Positions 36,268-47,138 are shown, counted from the first letter of the stretch. The stretch: DNA of 64,000 bases from Aquimarina spongiae (GCF_900141785.1 NZ_FQYP01000009.1:62001-126000), one strand, 5' to 3'. A program made the numbers and translations. The notes: generated by a model from the sequence alone, not told the origin.

Positions 36268-38511
36268 ATGATTTATAAAAATTTCCCTAAATACGTATTA
36301 CGGGTCCCGTTGTTTTCTTTTTCTTTTTATCAGGAAGTCACAAAGGATGCAACACTTTCTGATGAAACTTTGCAAAACATCTGTAAAGATCCTATAATAA
36401 AAGAAGCTATTTTCCTGGCTTCACCTTCTCTTTATTCCGAATTCGAAAAATGGTTACAAGGTAATCTCAAAGATCGGGATAAAGCAGATCGAATGAAATA
36501 TTCGGTACTCAAATACATTAGTCGTATGTCTTCCCGTTGCACACCTTTTGGTTTGTTTGCAGGAACTGCAGTTGGTACTTTTTCTGATGCAACTGTTTTG
36601 GATCTACAACATAAATCCAAAAATAAACGACATACGCGATTAGATATGAATTATCTGGTAGCCTTGTCTCAGCATATTGTAAAAGAAGAGCAAATTCGAT
36701 CACAATTATTGTTTTATCCTAATACCAGTATTTATGAAACAGGGCATCAGTTGCGGTATGTAGAATACAATTACGTAAATAGTAGAAGGATACATCATAT
36801 TGTAGCGGTAGAACATTCAGAGTATTTACAAAAGGTACTAGAAAAAGCCAAAGAAGGAGCCCTGCTCAAAGATCTGGCGATATTGTTGGTAGATGAGGAG
36901 ATAACTATAGAGGATGCAACAGAGTTTATAGGAGAGCTTGTAAATAGCCAATTGCTCATCAGTGAACTTGAACCTTCGGTATCCGGACCAGAGTTTCTAG
37001 ATCAAATTTTACCAGTTCTGAAAAGGATTGAAGGGACAGAAAATTTGATGACTGCTCTAGAAAATGCACAACGAATCTTAAAAGAATTGGATGGCGAAAT
37101 AGGGAATGATCCTCAAAAATATATCGAGCTCAGTGAATACTTAAAGGAACTCGAGGTAGGTTTTGAACTTAAATATATGTTCCAGACTGATATGGTAATT
37201 ACACCACAGATAAATACCTTGGATCAAAAATTACTGCATCGGGTCAGAAAAGCAATTACGTTACTAAACAAAATCTCTATTCCGCCAAGAGAAACCTTGA
37301 TGACAAGGTTTCAGAAGGCATTTTATGAGCGGTATGAAAATAGAGAAGTCCCTCTTTCTAAAGCATTAGATGTAGAATTGGGTATTGGGTTTTTGCAAAA
37401 TCAAGGAGCAGGAGATATCAGCAAAATTGTAGATGATTTGATATTGCCTGGCCAAAATAATGGCGTCCAGACTAAAGAAATTCAATGGTCACCTGTGCAT
37501 GCTATTCTTCAGAAAAAAATGATGCTTGCTTTACAAAAAGGGGAACGTATCATCCAGCTCACCGATAAGGATTTTGATGGATTCGAGGCTCGTTGGGATG
37601 ATCTGCCAGATACGATGTCGTCGATGGTAGAAATTATTACCGTAGATGGAGAACAAAAGATCGTGATGTCGAGTGTAGGAGGATCCAGCGCAGCTAATCT
37701 GCTGGGCCGTTTTTGTCATGGGGATGAAGAGCTGCGACAATACACTCAAGAAATCATAGATATCGAAACTCAGGAAAACCCAGATCAGATTTTGGCTGAG
37801 ATTGTGCACCTTCCCGAGTCTCGTGTTGGAAATATACTGATGCGTCCTGCTTTTAGGAAATATGAAATTCCTTATTTAGCAAAATCTATAGTCGCTCCAG
37901 AAGATCAGTTAACCTTGGATGATTTGATGATTTCAACCAATCATGATAGTAAGGTGTTGCTGCGATCAAAAAAGCACAACAAAGAGGTGTTACCCCACCT
38001 TACCAATGCGCATAATTACTCGGCAGACCCATTGCCCATTTATCAGTTTTTGGCAAATATGCAAACCCAGCGCATGAGATCGGGATTAGGATTTTATTGG
38101 GGACCCTTGGCGGACGAATCTGATTTTTTACCAAGAGTAGAGTATAATGGTGTTATTCTATCCGAGGCTGTCTGGAACATCCATACCAAGGATATAAAGA
38201 CTTTGGTAGAAGCAGAGCCAACCTCGGATCAATTTGTTGCTCTTTTAGAAGATTGGGTCAACCAACAAAAATTACCCAACTACGTGTTGTTGGCGGATGG
38301 CGACAATGAGTTGTTGATCAATACAAAAAATACAACCTCTGCTGCTATGTTGTTGCATACAGTTAAAAAGAGATCTTCATTTAAATTGAAAGAGTTTTTA
38401 CATGATCAAAATGGAGTTGTAAATGAAGGTGATCAAGCATATACCAATCAGGTAGTACTTTCATTCTACAACGAACAAAAGCTAAAAAATACAAGAACTA
38501 CAAATGAGTAA
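36268..38511 (+). CDS. lanB: Split LanB, glutamylation subunit
   Basis: A 747-residue Lant_dehydr_N protein. MSSRCTPFGLFAG (87-99) is the hallmark of the family. In LanB enzymes this part uses glutamyl-tRNA to glutamylate Ser/Thr in the precursor. The elimination domain is absent and is supplied by the next gene, which it overlaps by 8 bp; together they add up to 1044 residues, close to fused NisB (about 1000). Split LanB enzymes are known for pinensin-type clusters in Bacteroidota and for thiopeptides. Confidence 0.92.
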   Translation: MIYKNFPKYVLRVPLFSFSFYQEVTKDATLSDETLQNICKDPIIKEAIFLASPSLYSEFEKWLQGNLKDRDKADRMKYSVLKYISRMSSRCTPFGLFAGTAVGTFSDATVLDLQHKSKNKRHTRLDMNYLVALSQHIVKEEQIRSQLLFYPNTSIYETGHQLRYVEYNYVNSRRIHHIVAVEHSEYLQKVLEKAKEGALLKDLAILLVDEEITIEDATEFIGELVNSQLLISELEPSVSGPEFLDQILPVLKRIEGTENLMTALENAQRILKELDGEIGNDPQKYIELSEYLKELEVGFELKYMFQTDMVITPQINTLDQKLLHRVRKAITLLNKISIPPRETLMTRFQKAFYERYENREVPLSKALDVELGIGFLQNQGAGDISKIVDDLILPGQNNGVQTKEIQWSPVHAILQKKMMLALQKGERIIQLTDKDFDGFEARWDDLPDTMSSMVEIITVDGEQKIVMSSVGGSSAANLLGRFCHGDEELRQYTQEIIDIETQENPDQILAEIVHLPESRVGNILMRPAFRKYEIPYLAKSIVAPEDQLTLDDLMISTNHDSKVLLRSKKHNKEVLPHLTNAHNYSADPLPIYQFLANMQTQRMRSGLGFYWGPLADESDFLPRVEYNGVILSEAVWNIHTKDIKTLVEAEPTSDQFVALLEDWVNQQKLPNYVLLADGDNELLINTKNTTSAAMLLHTVKKRSSFKLKEFLHDQNGVVNEGDQAYTNQVVLSFYNEQKLKNTRTTNE

Positions 38512-39397
38512 TACACAACGATCTTTTATCATAGGGGACGAATGGTTATACTACAAACTGTATACAGGACCCAAAACGGCAGATTTGGTACTTACTCAGA
38601 TCATCAAACCTGTTACCGATGATTTATTAGCCAGAGGAGTGATTGATAAGTGGTTTTTTATTCGTTATGCAGATCCCAAACACCATATCCGGGTGCGATT
38701 TCATTATACAGATATCAACAAAGTAGGAGAAATTATAAATGCCTTGCAACCGTCTTTGGCAACCTATATCCAGCAGGATTTGATCTGGAAAATACAAATC
38801 GATACGTACCAGCGAGAGATTGAGCGCTACGGGGAACAAACCATGGAAGTATCCGAAAGCCTTTTCTTTTATGACAGTAAGATGATGGTGGATTTTTTGG
38901 ATATGATTGACGAAGAAGAAGGAGAAGAATTACGCTGGTTGTTTAGCATTCGGGCAATGGATACCTTACTTGATGATTTTGGGTATGACGAAGATCAAAA
39001 GTTGGCATTGATGGAACAGCTAAAAATCGGATTTGGAAAGGAGTTTGGGATGAATAAGTTCCTGAAAAAGCAAATGGATAAAAAATTTAGAGAAGAGCAT
39101 GAAAAGATAAAGGAGTTTATGGTGTTTACCAGAGATAATAATCCTGATTACGCTCCTATTATTGATGTGTTGGAAACCAGAAGTGAACAAAATAAAACTG
39201 TCATTACCGAAATTACTTCACAGGTAGATAAAAACCGATTAGATAATTTGATGAGCAGCTATATCCATATGCTGATGAACCGCTTATTTAGATCCAAAAA
39301 TAGATTACACGAAATGGTGCTTTATGATCTGCTATTCAGAACCTACAAAGTAGCATGGGGCATCCGAAAGTTTAAGCAAAAAGCCAAAACATCATAA
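38504..39397 (+). CDS. Split LanB, elimination subunit (SpaB_C)
   Basis: A 297-residue thiopeptide-type bacteriocin biosynthesis (SpaB_C) protein. KWFFIRYADPKHHIRVRFH (45-63) is the diagnostic region with the Arg residues of the elimination site. It removes glutamate from the glutamylated precursor to yield Dha or Dhb. It overlaps the N-terminal LanB gene by 8 bp, so 1:1 translation is likely. No transporter or protease gene follows. Confidence 0.92.
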   Translation: MSNTQRSFIIGDEWLYYKLYTGPKTADLVLTQIIKPVTDDLLARGVIDKWFFIRYADPKHHIRVRFHYTDINKVGEIINALQPSLATYIQQDLIWKIQIDTYQREIERYGEQTMEVSESLFFYDSKMMVDFLDMIDEEEGEELRWLFSIRAMDTLLDDFGYDEDQKLALMEQLKIGFGKEFGMNKFLKKQMDKKFREEHEKIKEFMVFTRDNNPDYAPIIDVLETRSEQNKTVITEITSQVDKNRLDNLMSSYIHMLMNRLFRSKNRLHEMVLYDLLFRTYKVAWGIRKFKQKAKTS

Positions 39398-39495
39398 TTT
39401 TTTATTGATTCTTTTGTTTCTTCCTTTTTTCTAAAATAAAATAATCCCAAAATCTTTTTCTGGTATTTATCCTTCATTTATTAATAGCAAAGAAC

Positions 39496-39597
39496 GTAAA
39501 AATGTTACTTTTATAGTTTAAAATATTTAGCATGGATCTCGTAAGATAGATCTGTGGAAGAATTAAGAACACGATAAGCCTAAAAGTAACGTTTTAC
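39496..39597 (+). promoter_or_regulatory. Long-range inverted repeat before a sigma gene
   Basis: GTAAAAATGTTACTTTT (39496-39512) is complementary, with one bulge, to AAAAGTAACGTTTTAC (39582-39597). Between them GATCT/AGATC forms a second small hairpin. The 3' arm ends 19 bp before the sigma ATG. It shares the half-site AAAAGTAA with the inverted repeat at 32801-32830. Confidence 0.5.
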
Positions 39598-39616
39598 TGC
39601 TATAGCATATAAATCT

Positions 39617-40198
39617 ATGAGCGTACAAGAAGAGCGCAACATTTTAGAAGGTATTTCTAGGGGAGATGAAGCGGTGATAAAAACGTTTTATCGAACAAAT
39701 ATTGGCCATATAAAAAGGTATGTTTTGCAAAACTCGGGTAACGAAGCCGATGTGGAGGATGTATTTCAGGATGCAATGGTATTATTGTATCAAAAATTGA
39801 AATCAAATTCGCTGGTAGTCACTGCTTCTATACATACCTATTTTTATGCGGTTTGTAAAAATATTTGGAGGAATCGACTGCGGAAAAATAGCAAAATGAT
39901 TCACAAAGCTGAAGTATTTGACGATCCCGAAGACCAACTAAGTGAAGATATTAGTAAAGATATCGAACAAAAAGAAAGGGAGCACTTATATAGAAAATAT
40001 TTTAATAAATTAAGTGATACTTGCAAAAAGGTATTAGGTTTAGTATTTGCTGGGAAAAGTATGAAAGAAATAGCGAGTGAGACGGAATACTCTGAAGGAT
40101 ATGCCCGAAAGAAAAAGTTTGACTGCAAAAAATCGTTGATCGAAATGATCGAAAAAGATCCTATGTATCAAGAATTAAAAACGGAACCTGAAAACTAA
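39617..40198 (+). CDS. RNA polymerase sigma factor (sigma1)
   Basis: A 193-residue ECF-like sigma-70 factor. Region 2 contains VEDVFQDAMVLLYQKL and VCKNIWRNRLRK (residues about 50-95), and region 4 contains KSMKEIASETEYSEGYARKKKF (in part). It is a paralogue of the sigma factors at 43206 and 59039; all three end KK..L..MIE.DPMY.EL or similar. Its gene is 5 bp before a membrane TPR protein that is probably its regulator. It follows the lanthipeptide genes by 220 bp. Confidence 0.85.
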   Translation: MSVQEERNILEGISRGDEAVIKTFYRTNIGHIKRYVLQNSGNEADVEDVFQDAMVLLYQKLKSNSLVVTASIHTYFYAVCKNIWRNRLRKNSKMIHKAEVFDDPEDQLSEDISKDIEQKEREHLYRKYFNKLSDTCKKVLGLVFAGKSMKEIASETEYSEGYARKKKFDCKKSLIEMIEKDPMYQELKTEPEN

Positions 40199-40203
40199 GC
40201 CAT

Positions 40204-40965
40204 ATGGAGAGAAATCAGGAATTGTTTGAAAAAATAGAAGGATATCTTAACAAGACCTTGTCTCAAGAGGAATTAACTGCTTTTGAGAAAGAGGTAATGG
40301 CAAGTACTGCCTTGCAAGAAGAAGTCGAAAAGCATAGAGTATTACATGAGACCTTGAGTGATACCGACACCTTAGCATTTCGCGAAAAACTAATACGAAT
40401 AAGTCAAGAAATCAAAGCCGAAGAACAAGCAACTTCTTCGGGTTCTTCCCACTACTGGAAAATAGCAGCTTCAATAGCGGTTATTATTGGGGTGAGCGCT
40501 TTGTTGTGGTTCTCAGGTTTTGGTAAGGATCAAAATGAAGACTTATACGCTACTTACTACGAACCTTTTCCAGTAGAAGATACCACACGTGGTGAGGATA
40601 CTCAGGGTTTTGTAGATGTATTAACCGAATATTCTAAAGGAGAGTATCAACAAATTCTTCCCAAACTAGAGGAAATAGTAAATGCAAAGCAAACCGATTC
40701 ATTGGGTAATCGGTCATCCACAAATCAGTTTAATTTATATCTTGGGAATAGCTACATGAATACCAATCAAGAAAAGAAAGCAATTCTCGTCTTTGAAAGT
40801 ATTGCTAAAAGCAGCAAATATTACGAAAATGCACAATGGTATTTGGGATTGACCTATCTAAAATTAGGAAAACCTACAAAAACAAAATCTATACTTGAAG
40901 GATTGATCCAATACAATGGTGTTTATAAAGACAAATCCGTTAAACTGCTCGAAGAGCTACCCTAA
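40204..40965 (+). CDS. Membrane TPR protein, possible anti-sigma partner
   Basis: A 253-residue protein. An N-terminal cytoplasmic helical part (1-80; FEKIEGYLNKTLSQEELTAF looks like a zinc-less anti-sigma domain), one transmembrane helix (about 84-104), then a periplasmic TPR part (about 130-250). The order, with the sigma gene 5 bp upstream, fits a membrane anti-sigma factor sensing the envelope. This role is inferred from context. Confidence 0.72.
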   Translation: MERNQELFEKIEGYLNKTLSQEELTAFEKEVMASTALQEEVEKHRVLHETLSDTDTLAFREKLIRISQEIKAEEQATSSGSSHYWKIAASIAVIIGVSALLWFSGFGKDQNEDLYATYYEPFPVEDTTRGEDTQGFVDVLTEYSKGEYQQILPKLEEIVNAKQTDSLGNRSSTNQFNLYLGNSYMNTNQEKKAILVFESIAKSSKYYENAQWYLGLTYLKLGKPTKTKSILEGLIQYNGVYKDKSVKLLEELP

Positions 40966-41158
40966 GTTGTAGTCTCTGTTTCTTATTTACTTCTCTTTTA
41001 TCATTTAAAAATACGGATTCTAATCTAGGTACACAGCACTTCCTTTTTCCTAAAAAATCGCTTTATAGGGTAACAAATCCAAATCTCATAACACTTATCT
41101 AAAATTCCCTCCCATAATAAAATGAGATAAAGAAGTAAGTCAGAAAAAAGAAGTAATT

Positions 41159-41431
41159 ATGAATGGTATTATTGAACACATTGAGCTTATTGAAAGAATT
41201 GATCAACTTATCCGTTTACAAGCTACCGGAACACCTGGAGATTTGGCGCATCGATTCGGAATTTCCAAATCCAAATTGTACCGATTAATTAATACGATGA
41301 AGTCCTTGAATGCTCCAGTAGAGTATGATGTAGTAGTACAAAGTTATGTGTATTCGGAAGCTGTGGGGTTTAGATTTGGGTTTTACCAGAAGAAAGAAAT
41401 CTTAGGACGATCCTACGCAATCGTAAGTTGA
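41159..41431 (+). CDS. Small HTH protein
   Basis: A 90-residue HTH protein. Residues about 20-50, GTPGDLAHRFGISKSKLYRL, form the helix-turn-helix; the rest is a short beta tail. Such HTH proteins often stand near RiPP and toxin-like peptide genes in Flavobacteria. It has no sensor domain. Regulation target unknown. Confidence 0.75.
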   Translation: MNGIIEHIELIERIDQLIRLQATGTPGDLAHRFGISKSKLYRLINTMKSLNAPVEYDVVVQSYVYSEAVGFRFGFYQKKEILGRSYAIVS

Positions 41432-41539
41432 AGATCGAATGACAAAAAACAATTTTGTGAATCCTGTTCTTTGGTTTTTGTATTGGTCAACTCTTAACTT
41501 TGTATGTTTAAAACCTAACACACAAAAATTGGCCAGCTT

Positions 41540-42088
41540 ATGACAAATACTCCAAAACTAGATATAGAAAATCTGATCAATTACTGGCTTCGACACAATC
41601 CCGATGATGGAGGGATTGTTTTAGACGAATATGGTTGGGTAAAGATCGAGGATTTATTATTGGCATTGGCAAAAAGGGATATTCATCTGGAAAAAGAAGA
41701 TCTGATCGAAATGAATGCCAATTTTGATCCGGTAAAATGGAAAATAGATCTTACCCAAAATACCATCAAATCCTCACATGGGCATTCGATTTCTATTCTA
41801 CATGAAGATGCCACTTTTGTACCTTCTACATTATATCATGGTACGGGAGCACAATATATAGATAGTATCAAAAAGGAGGGTTTGAAATCAATGAAACGGC
41901 AGTATGTACATCTTACCGATGATGTAGATCTTGCCACCGAGGTAGGAAGCAGACATGGGGTACCCGTTATCATCAAGATTGATACGGAGCAATTGCTAGA
42001 TAAGGGCTGGAAATTTTACAAGACTGAAAAAGACGTATGGCTTACCAGGGATATCCCTTCTGATTATTTAGAGTTTGCAGATTCCTGA
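41540..42088 (+). CDS. kptA: RNA 2'-phosphotransferase KptA/Tpt1
   Basis: A 182-residue Tpt1/KptA protein. It removes an internal 2'-phosphate from RNA using NAD+. Motifs: YWLRHNPDDGG with LDEYGWV (14-35), SSHGHSI (about 75-81, a variant of NQGHS), LYHGTGA (about 95) and RQYVHLTDD (about 113-121). Cluster with RtcB ligases and PrfH supports an RNA-repair role. It overlaps the convergent WYL gene by 25 bp. Confidence 0.9.
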   Translation: MTNTPKLDIENLINYWLRHNPDDGGIVLDEYGWVKIEDLLLALAKRDIHLEKEDLIEMNANFDPVKWKIDLTQNTIKSSHGHSISILHEDATFVPSTLYHGTGAQYIDSIKKEGLKSMKRQYVHLTDDVDLATEVGSRHGVPVIIKIDTEQLLDKGWKFYKTEKDVWLTRDIPSDYLEFADS

Positions 42089-43092
42089 TATTGGTTAGCC
42101 GCTTTTTCCAGTTTTTTTCGGATTCTCTTGCGTAGTGTTCGGGGTTCCAGCACTTCAATACTTTCTCCAAAGCCCAGAATCAAACGATCCAACTCAAAAT
42201 TTAAATGCACATATAGTTTAATGGTCACACTGCCATCTTCATGTTTTTCAATCAGTTCTTGAGTGTGATGAAAAGGTTTAGTGATCACATAGGGGGCATT
42301 ATTACGATCCACTTTGAGCAATACTTCTTGTAATTGCTCATCGTTAAGTACAGTTACCCCGATGGTGTTTTTGTAATATACATCTCCATCAAAATTTCCT
42401 TTGAGATAAGGTAAACTTGTATCATAATCAATTTGTATGATACGATCTAATGCCAAAGTAAGTATGGGTTTGTTGGCTGTTATTTTACCTACTAAAAACC
42501 ATCGGTTATTAAACTCTTTCAGGATAAAAGGGTGAAATACAAACTCATTAGCCTGTCGAGCGGTAAAAGATTGGTAGGTGATTTTTAAAACTATTTTTTT
42601 AAGAATGGCTTGGTATAGCGTATCCAAATGCTCTAACCCTTTTAGGTTTTCGTTTTTATCCAGATGAATGATTGCAGATTGATGGGTCTTTTCGGTATAT
42701 ACTTTGTCCTCTAATCGTTGAATGATCCCACCAAGTTCAGAAAACAAGGAGAAGTCTTTAAACTGCTTCAGCATCTCTACCGTTTCCGATAGGACGTTCA
42801 TATCATTTTCGGTCAAAGGGATATCGGTGATCGAGTATTCTGGATCCGAATAGTGATAGTATTTTCGATCATATACGGCTATTGGTGCGTTGTACCCTAA
42901 TTTATCACTTCGCATCATTTGGATGTCTAGTTGCACCGTGCGTTTGCTCACATTGACATTCCTACCTTCATATTCGTATAAGGCATCAGAACAGGCCTCG
43001 ATCAAAAGATCCAATGTCCATTGTCGATTGTTGTTTTGCAGGCACTTGTCAATGGTTTTGTAACGGATTAATGCATTTTTAGTTTGCGCCAT
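42064..43092 (-). CDS. WYL-domain transcriptional regulator
   Basis: A 342-residue regulator. An N-terminal HTH region (1-70), a WYL domain (about 150-225; FNNRWFLVGKI) and a C-terminal WCX-like part (about 245-330; LDRLILGFGESIEVLEP in part). WYL proteins sense nucleic-acid or nucleotide ligands and regulate DNA damage and defence genes. Its start is 38 bp from the palindromic site at 43131-43151, which lies in the divergent gap to the sigma gene. It is thus the best candidate binder of the three palindromic promoters. Confidence 0.88.
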   Translation of the reverse strand: MAQTKNALIRYKTIDKCLQNNNRQWTLDLLIEACSDALYEYEGRNVNVSKRTVQLDIQMMRSDKLGYNAPIAVYDRKYYHYSDPEYSITDIPLTENDMNVLSETVEMLKQFKDFSLFSELGGIIQRLEDKVYTEKTHQSAIIHLDKNENLKGLEHLDTLYQAILKKIVLKITYQSFTARQANEFVFHPFILKEFNNRWFLVGKITANKPILTLALDRIIQIDYDTSLPYLKGNFDGDVYYKNTIGVTVLNDEQLQEVLLKVDRNNAPYVITKPFHHTQELIEKHEDGSVTIKLYVHLNFELDRLILGFGESIEVLEPRTLRKRIRKKLEKAANQYQESANSK

Positions 43093-43130
43093 AGCCTGTT
43101 GTTTTCCACAAAATTAACTCATATTTCTTA

Positions 43131-43167
43131 CTACGCAAAAAGATTGCGTAGGTCGGTTAGAGATTTG
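43131..43167 (+). promoter_or_regulatory. Palindromic promoter before sigma2
   Basis: CTACGCAA (43131-43138), 5-nt gap, TTGCGTAG (43144-43151), then TTTGTGG beginning 43164. The distance from the start of the right arm to TTTG is 20 bp, identical at the sites at 43800 and 50571. The right arm overlaps the expected -33 zone, so binding could block or aid polymerase. Confidence 0.8.
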
Positions 43168-43205
43168 TGGTATCAAAATCAAAAACTCTTAAAACGAACA
43201 GCTTA

Positions 43206-45271
<2,066 letters not shown>

Positions 45272-45306
45272 TGTAGCTTTACGTGGATAATGCTTAAAAC
45301 CTAACC

Positions 45307-46176
45307 ATGCATACCATAGAAAATGATTTGCTGCGTTTACAAATAGATCCTGTAGGAGCCGAACTGGCCAGTGTTTTTAAAAAAAGCACACAACAGGAGT
45401 ATATGTGGCAAGGAGATCCAAATATCTGGGGCAGTCAGGCCCCAGTACTTTTTCCGATCATCGGGGGATTAAAGGAAGGAACTTATTTTTTTAACGATAC
45501 CGCTTATCAATTGCCTAAACATGGTTTTATTCGATACAACCAGAGATTAAAGGTAGATCAACAATCACCCACCAAGGTATCTTTTTCGCTAGAGAGTAAT
45601 GCCGAGACATTGGCCATGTATCCCTTTCGGTTTTATTTTGAAGTGGCTTTCGAATTGATCGAAAACAAGATTCAGGTATCTCATGTCGTAAAAAATGAGG
45701 ATACTCAATCCTTATATTTTAGTCTGGGTGGGCATCCGGCATTTAATTGCCCTTTGAAAGATGACGAAAACTATGAAGAGTATTACATTACGCTAGCCGA
45801 TGGTAAAGAACAGCAGAGTCACCTATTGTCTAACACAGGATTGATACAAAAGGATAGCATTACTGTTTTTGAAGAAGGGAAAATCCAATTGACAGATACC
45901 TTGTTTGATCATGATGCCCTCATCTTTAAAGGAATTCATGCCAAAGAAGCTACCCTGCATCATCAAACAAAAGGAGCCGTCTTAAAGATGAATTTTGAAG
46001 ATTTTCCAGATTTGGGCATCTGGGCAAAACCCAAGGCACCGTTTGTATGTATCGAGCCCTGGTTAGGTCATGCAGATGTAGTAGATACCACTCAAAAATT
46101 GGAGGAAAAAGCTGGGATACAAACCTTGGATCAAGGGCAGACACATACCAGTACATATAGCATTACAATCTTTTAA
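45307..46176 (+). CDS. Aldose 1-epimerase family protein
   Basis: A 289-residue aldose 1-epimerase/YeaD-like protein, with GGHPAFNCPL (about 141-150) and WLGHADVVDT near the C-terminus. It would interconvert sugar anomers, or act on a related sugar phosphate. It is 35 bp after rtcB1 and probably on the same transcript. A link to RNA repair is not obvious. Confidence 0.85.
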   Translation: MHTIENDLLRLQIDPVGAELASVFKKSTQQEYMWQGDPNIWGSQAPVLFPIIGGLKEGTYFFNDTAYQLPKHGFIRYNQRLKVDQQSPTKVSFSLESNAETLAMYPFRFYFEVAFELIENKIQVSHVVKNEDTQSLYFSLGGHPAFNCPLKDDENYEEYYITLADGKEQQSHLLSNTGLIQKDSITVFEEGKIQLTDTLFDHDALIFKGIHAKEATLHHQTKGAVLKMNFEDFPDLGIWAKPKAPFVCIEPWLGHADVVDTTQKLEEKAGIQTLDQGQTHTSTYSITIF

Positions 46177-46303
46177 TTTTGCTTGAAATGATTCTAAATA
46201 CCATGATTTATGGCTAAAAATCATCGAATTTATTTTCAGAATCGAGGATTAATTACATATTTGTACCAGATTTGAAAACCAAAAAAAACACGTTTTATAA
46301 CGA

Positions 46304-46366
46304 ATGACTGAAGTTTATATACATAAAAAGAGCGCTAAAAAGCGGTTTATGCAACCTGAGTTATAG
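46304..46366 (+). CDS. Leader-peptide-like sORF A
   Basis: Twenty residues, MTEVYIHKKSAKKRFMQPEL, Lys- and Arg-rich in the middle. Element GAGCGCT at 46330-46336 lies in its codons and is the exact complement of the left arm of the following terminator (46398-46404). A candidate -7 (ACATATTTG) ends at 46263. It is too short for a database call; the layout, not the peptide, is the evidence. Confidence 0.45.
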   Translation: MTEVYIHKKSAKKRFMQPEL

Positions 46367-46395
46367 GTATAAAACTGTAAAACGACTATAAAAAG

Positions 46396-46425
46396 AAAGC
46401 GCTCAGGAAATTGAGCGCTTTTTTT
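46396..46425 (+). terminator. Terminator of unit A
   Basis: AAAGCGCTCA/TGAGCGCTTT, 10 bp, loop GGAAAT, then T run. Its left arm can instead pair with 46330-46336 (7 bp, perfect), so it may be an attenuator. Confidence 0.85.
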
Positions 46426-46572
46426 GTAAAAAAAATGATATGATGTTTTGTAAATCTAAAATAAACCCGCTTGAAGGATAAGTCTAAGACCTACAGAGAC
46501 TTGCATGTATGATTACTATCTGTTGAAAAACGGACAAGAATTCTATTGCCTAATTTGATCATAACCAACTGA

Positions 46573-46631
46573 TAATCAATAAAATAATTTGAAATTTTAT
46601 TTGCGTAATTCAAAAACTCATTTCATATTTG
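46573..46631 (+). promoter_or_regulatory. Conserved promoter module, copy 1
   Basis: TAATCAATAAAATAA, then TTG at 46601 and TTTG at 46628 (27 bp between their starts). The same arrangement is found at 50475 and 60044. It would drive unit A' and possibly rtcB2-prfH. Confidence 0.65.
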
Positions 46632-46678
46632 CACCGTCAAAACGATTAACGTTCATGGCATGATTATACTGAGACGGA

Positions 46679-46698
46679 CACTGAGCTCGTCGAAGTGT
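46679..46698. repeat. Dispersed repeat, variant copy
   Basis: CACTGAGCTCGTCGAAGTGT, 2 mismatches from the copies at 46939 and 48577. A short REP-like element. Confidence 0.6.
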
Positions 46699-46738
46699 AA
46701 GCAAGAGAATAAATAATAATCTATAAAACCGAAGTACA

Positions 46739-46822
46739 ATGATTGTTGAAATATCAAAAACTTTAGCTGCAGGAGAACCAGGTTCTTTTCAGCTACTGCT
46801 TCGGGACTTCACTATACAATAG
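46739..46822 (+). CDS. Leader-peptide-like sORF A'
   Basis: Twenty-seven residues starting MIVEISKTLAAGEPG. Its codons for LLRDF hold TTCGGGACTT (46800-46809), complementary with one bulge to the left arm of the next terminator. It follows a conserved promoter module by about 100 bp. Confidence 0.45.
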   Translation: MIVEISKTLAAGEPGSFQLLLRDFTIQ

Positions 46823-46843
46823 TTGCTATATGATAGTACAAGA

Positions 46844-46874
46844 AGTCCGAAGCCCAAAAGTTTCGGATTTTTTT
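46844..46874 (+). terminator. Terminator of unit A'
   Basis: AGTCCGAA/TTCGGATT (8 bp, one wobble) followed by a run of T. The left arm can alternatively pair with 46800-46809 (9 bp with a bulged G). Readthrough would continue to rtcB2. Confidence 0.8.
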
Positions 46875-46938
46875 GTTGCTACGCTATCACCCAGAGCCAA
46901 AAACTCAGGAAAAAAAGGAAACGAACACTGAAGCTGAA

Positions 46939-46958
46939 CACTGAGCCTGTCGAAGTGT
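46939..46958 (+). repeat. 20-bp repeat left of rtcB2
   Basis: CACTGAGCCTGTCGAAGTGT, an exact inverted match to 48577-48596 on the other side of rtcB2. Degenerate extra copies of GTCGAAGTG follow to 46980. Confidence 0.75.
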
Positions 46959-47018
46959 GCCGAGTGTGTCGAAGTGAGTGTGTCAAAGCCATCCGAGATT
47001 TTATCAAAACAATACCTA

Positions 47019-47138
47019 GCGTTAGGGATTACGGCGACATCCTTTTGTGTGGAGCCCAGAGGTTCTCGAAGGGATCTACATAAAAGATACAGCCAAAAGC
47101 CCGACCCACTGTCACGATAGTGCAGTAGGGTAACGCCC
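47019..47138 (+). repeat. Structured ~120-nt repeat in the rtcB2 leader
   Basis: It begins GCGTTA(GGG) and ends TAACGC, which pair, and has internal stems (ATCCTTTT/AAAAGAT; CCCACTGTCAC-GATA-GTGCAGTAGGG). I recall similar intergenic elements in many flavobacterial genomes but cannot check. It ends 14 nt before the rtcB2 ATG. Confidence 0.5.

Noticed and set aside
43167..43205. Upstream extension of the sigma2 frame to 43167
   Set aside because: It would begin inside the -7 element TTTGTGG; the GTG at 43206 aligns with both paralogues.
46304..46822. Type I toxin-antitoxin pairs in the sORFs
   Set aside because: The peptides have no transmembrane segment, and no antisense promoter is visible.
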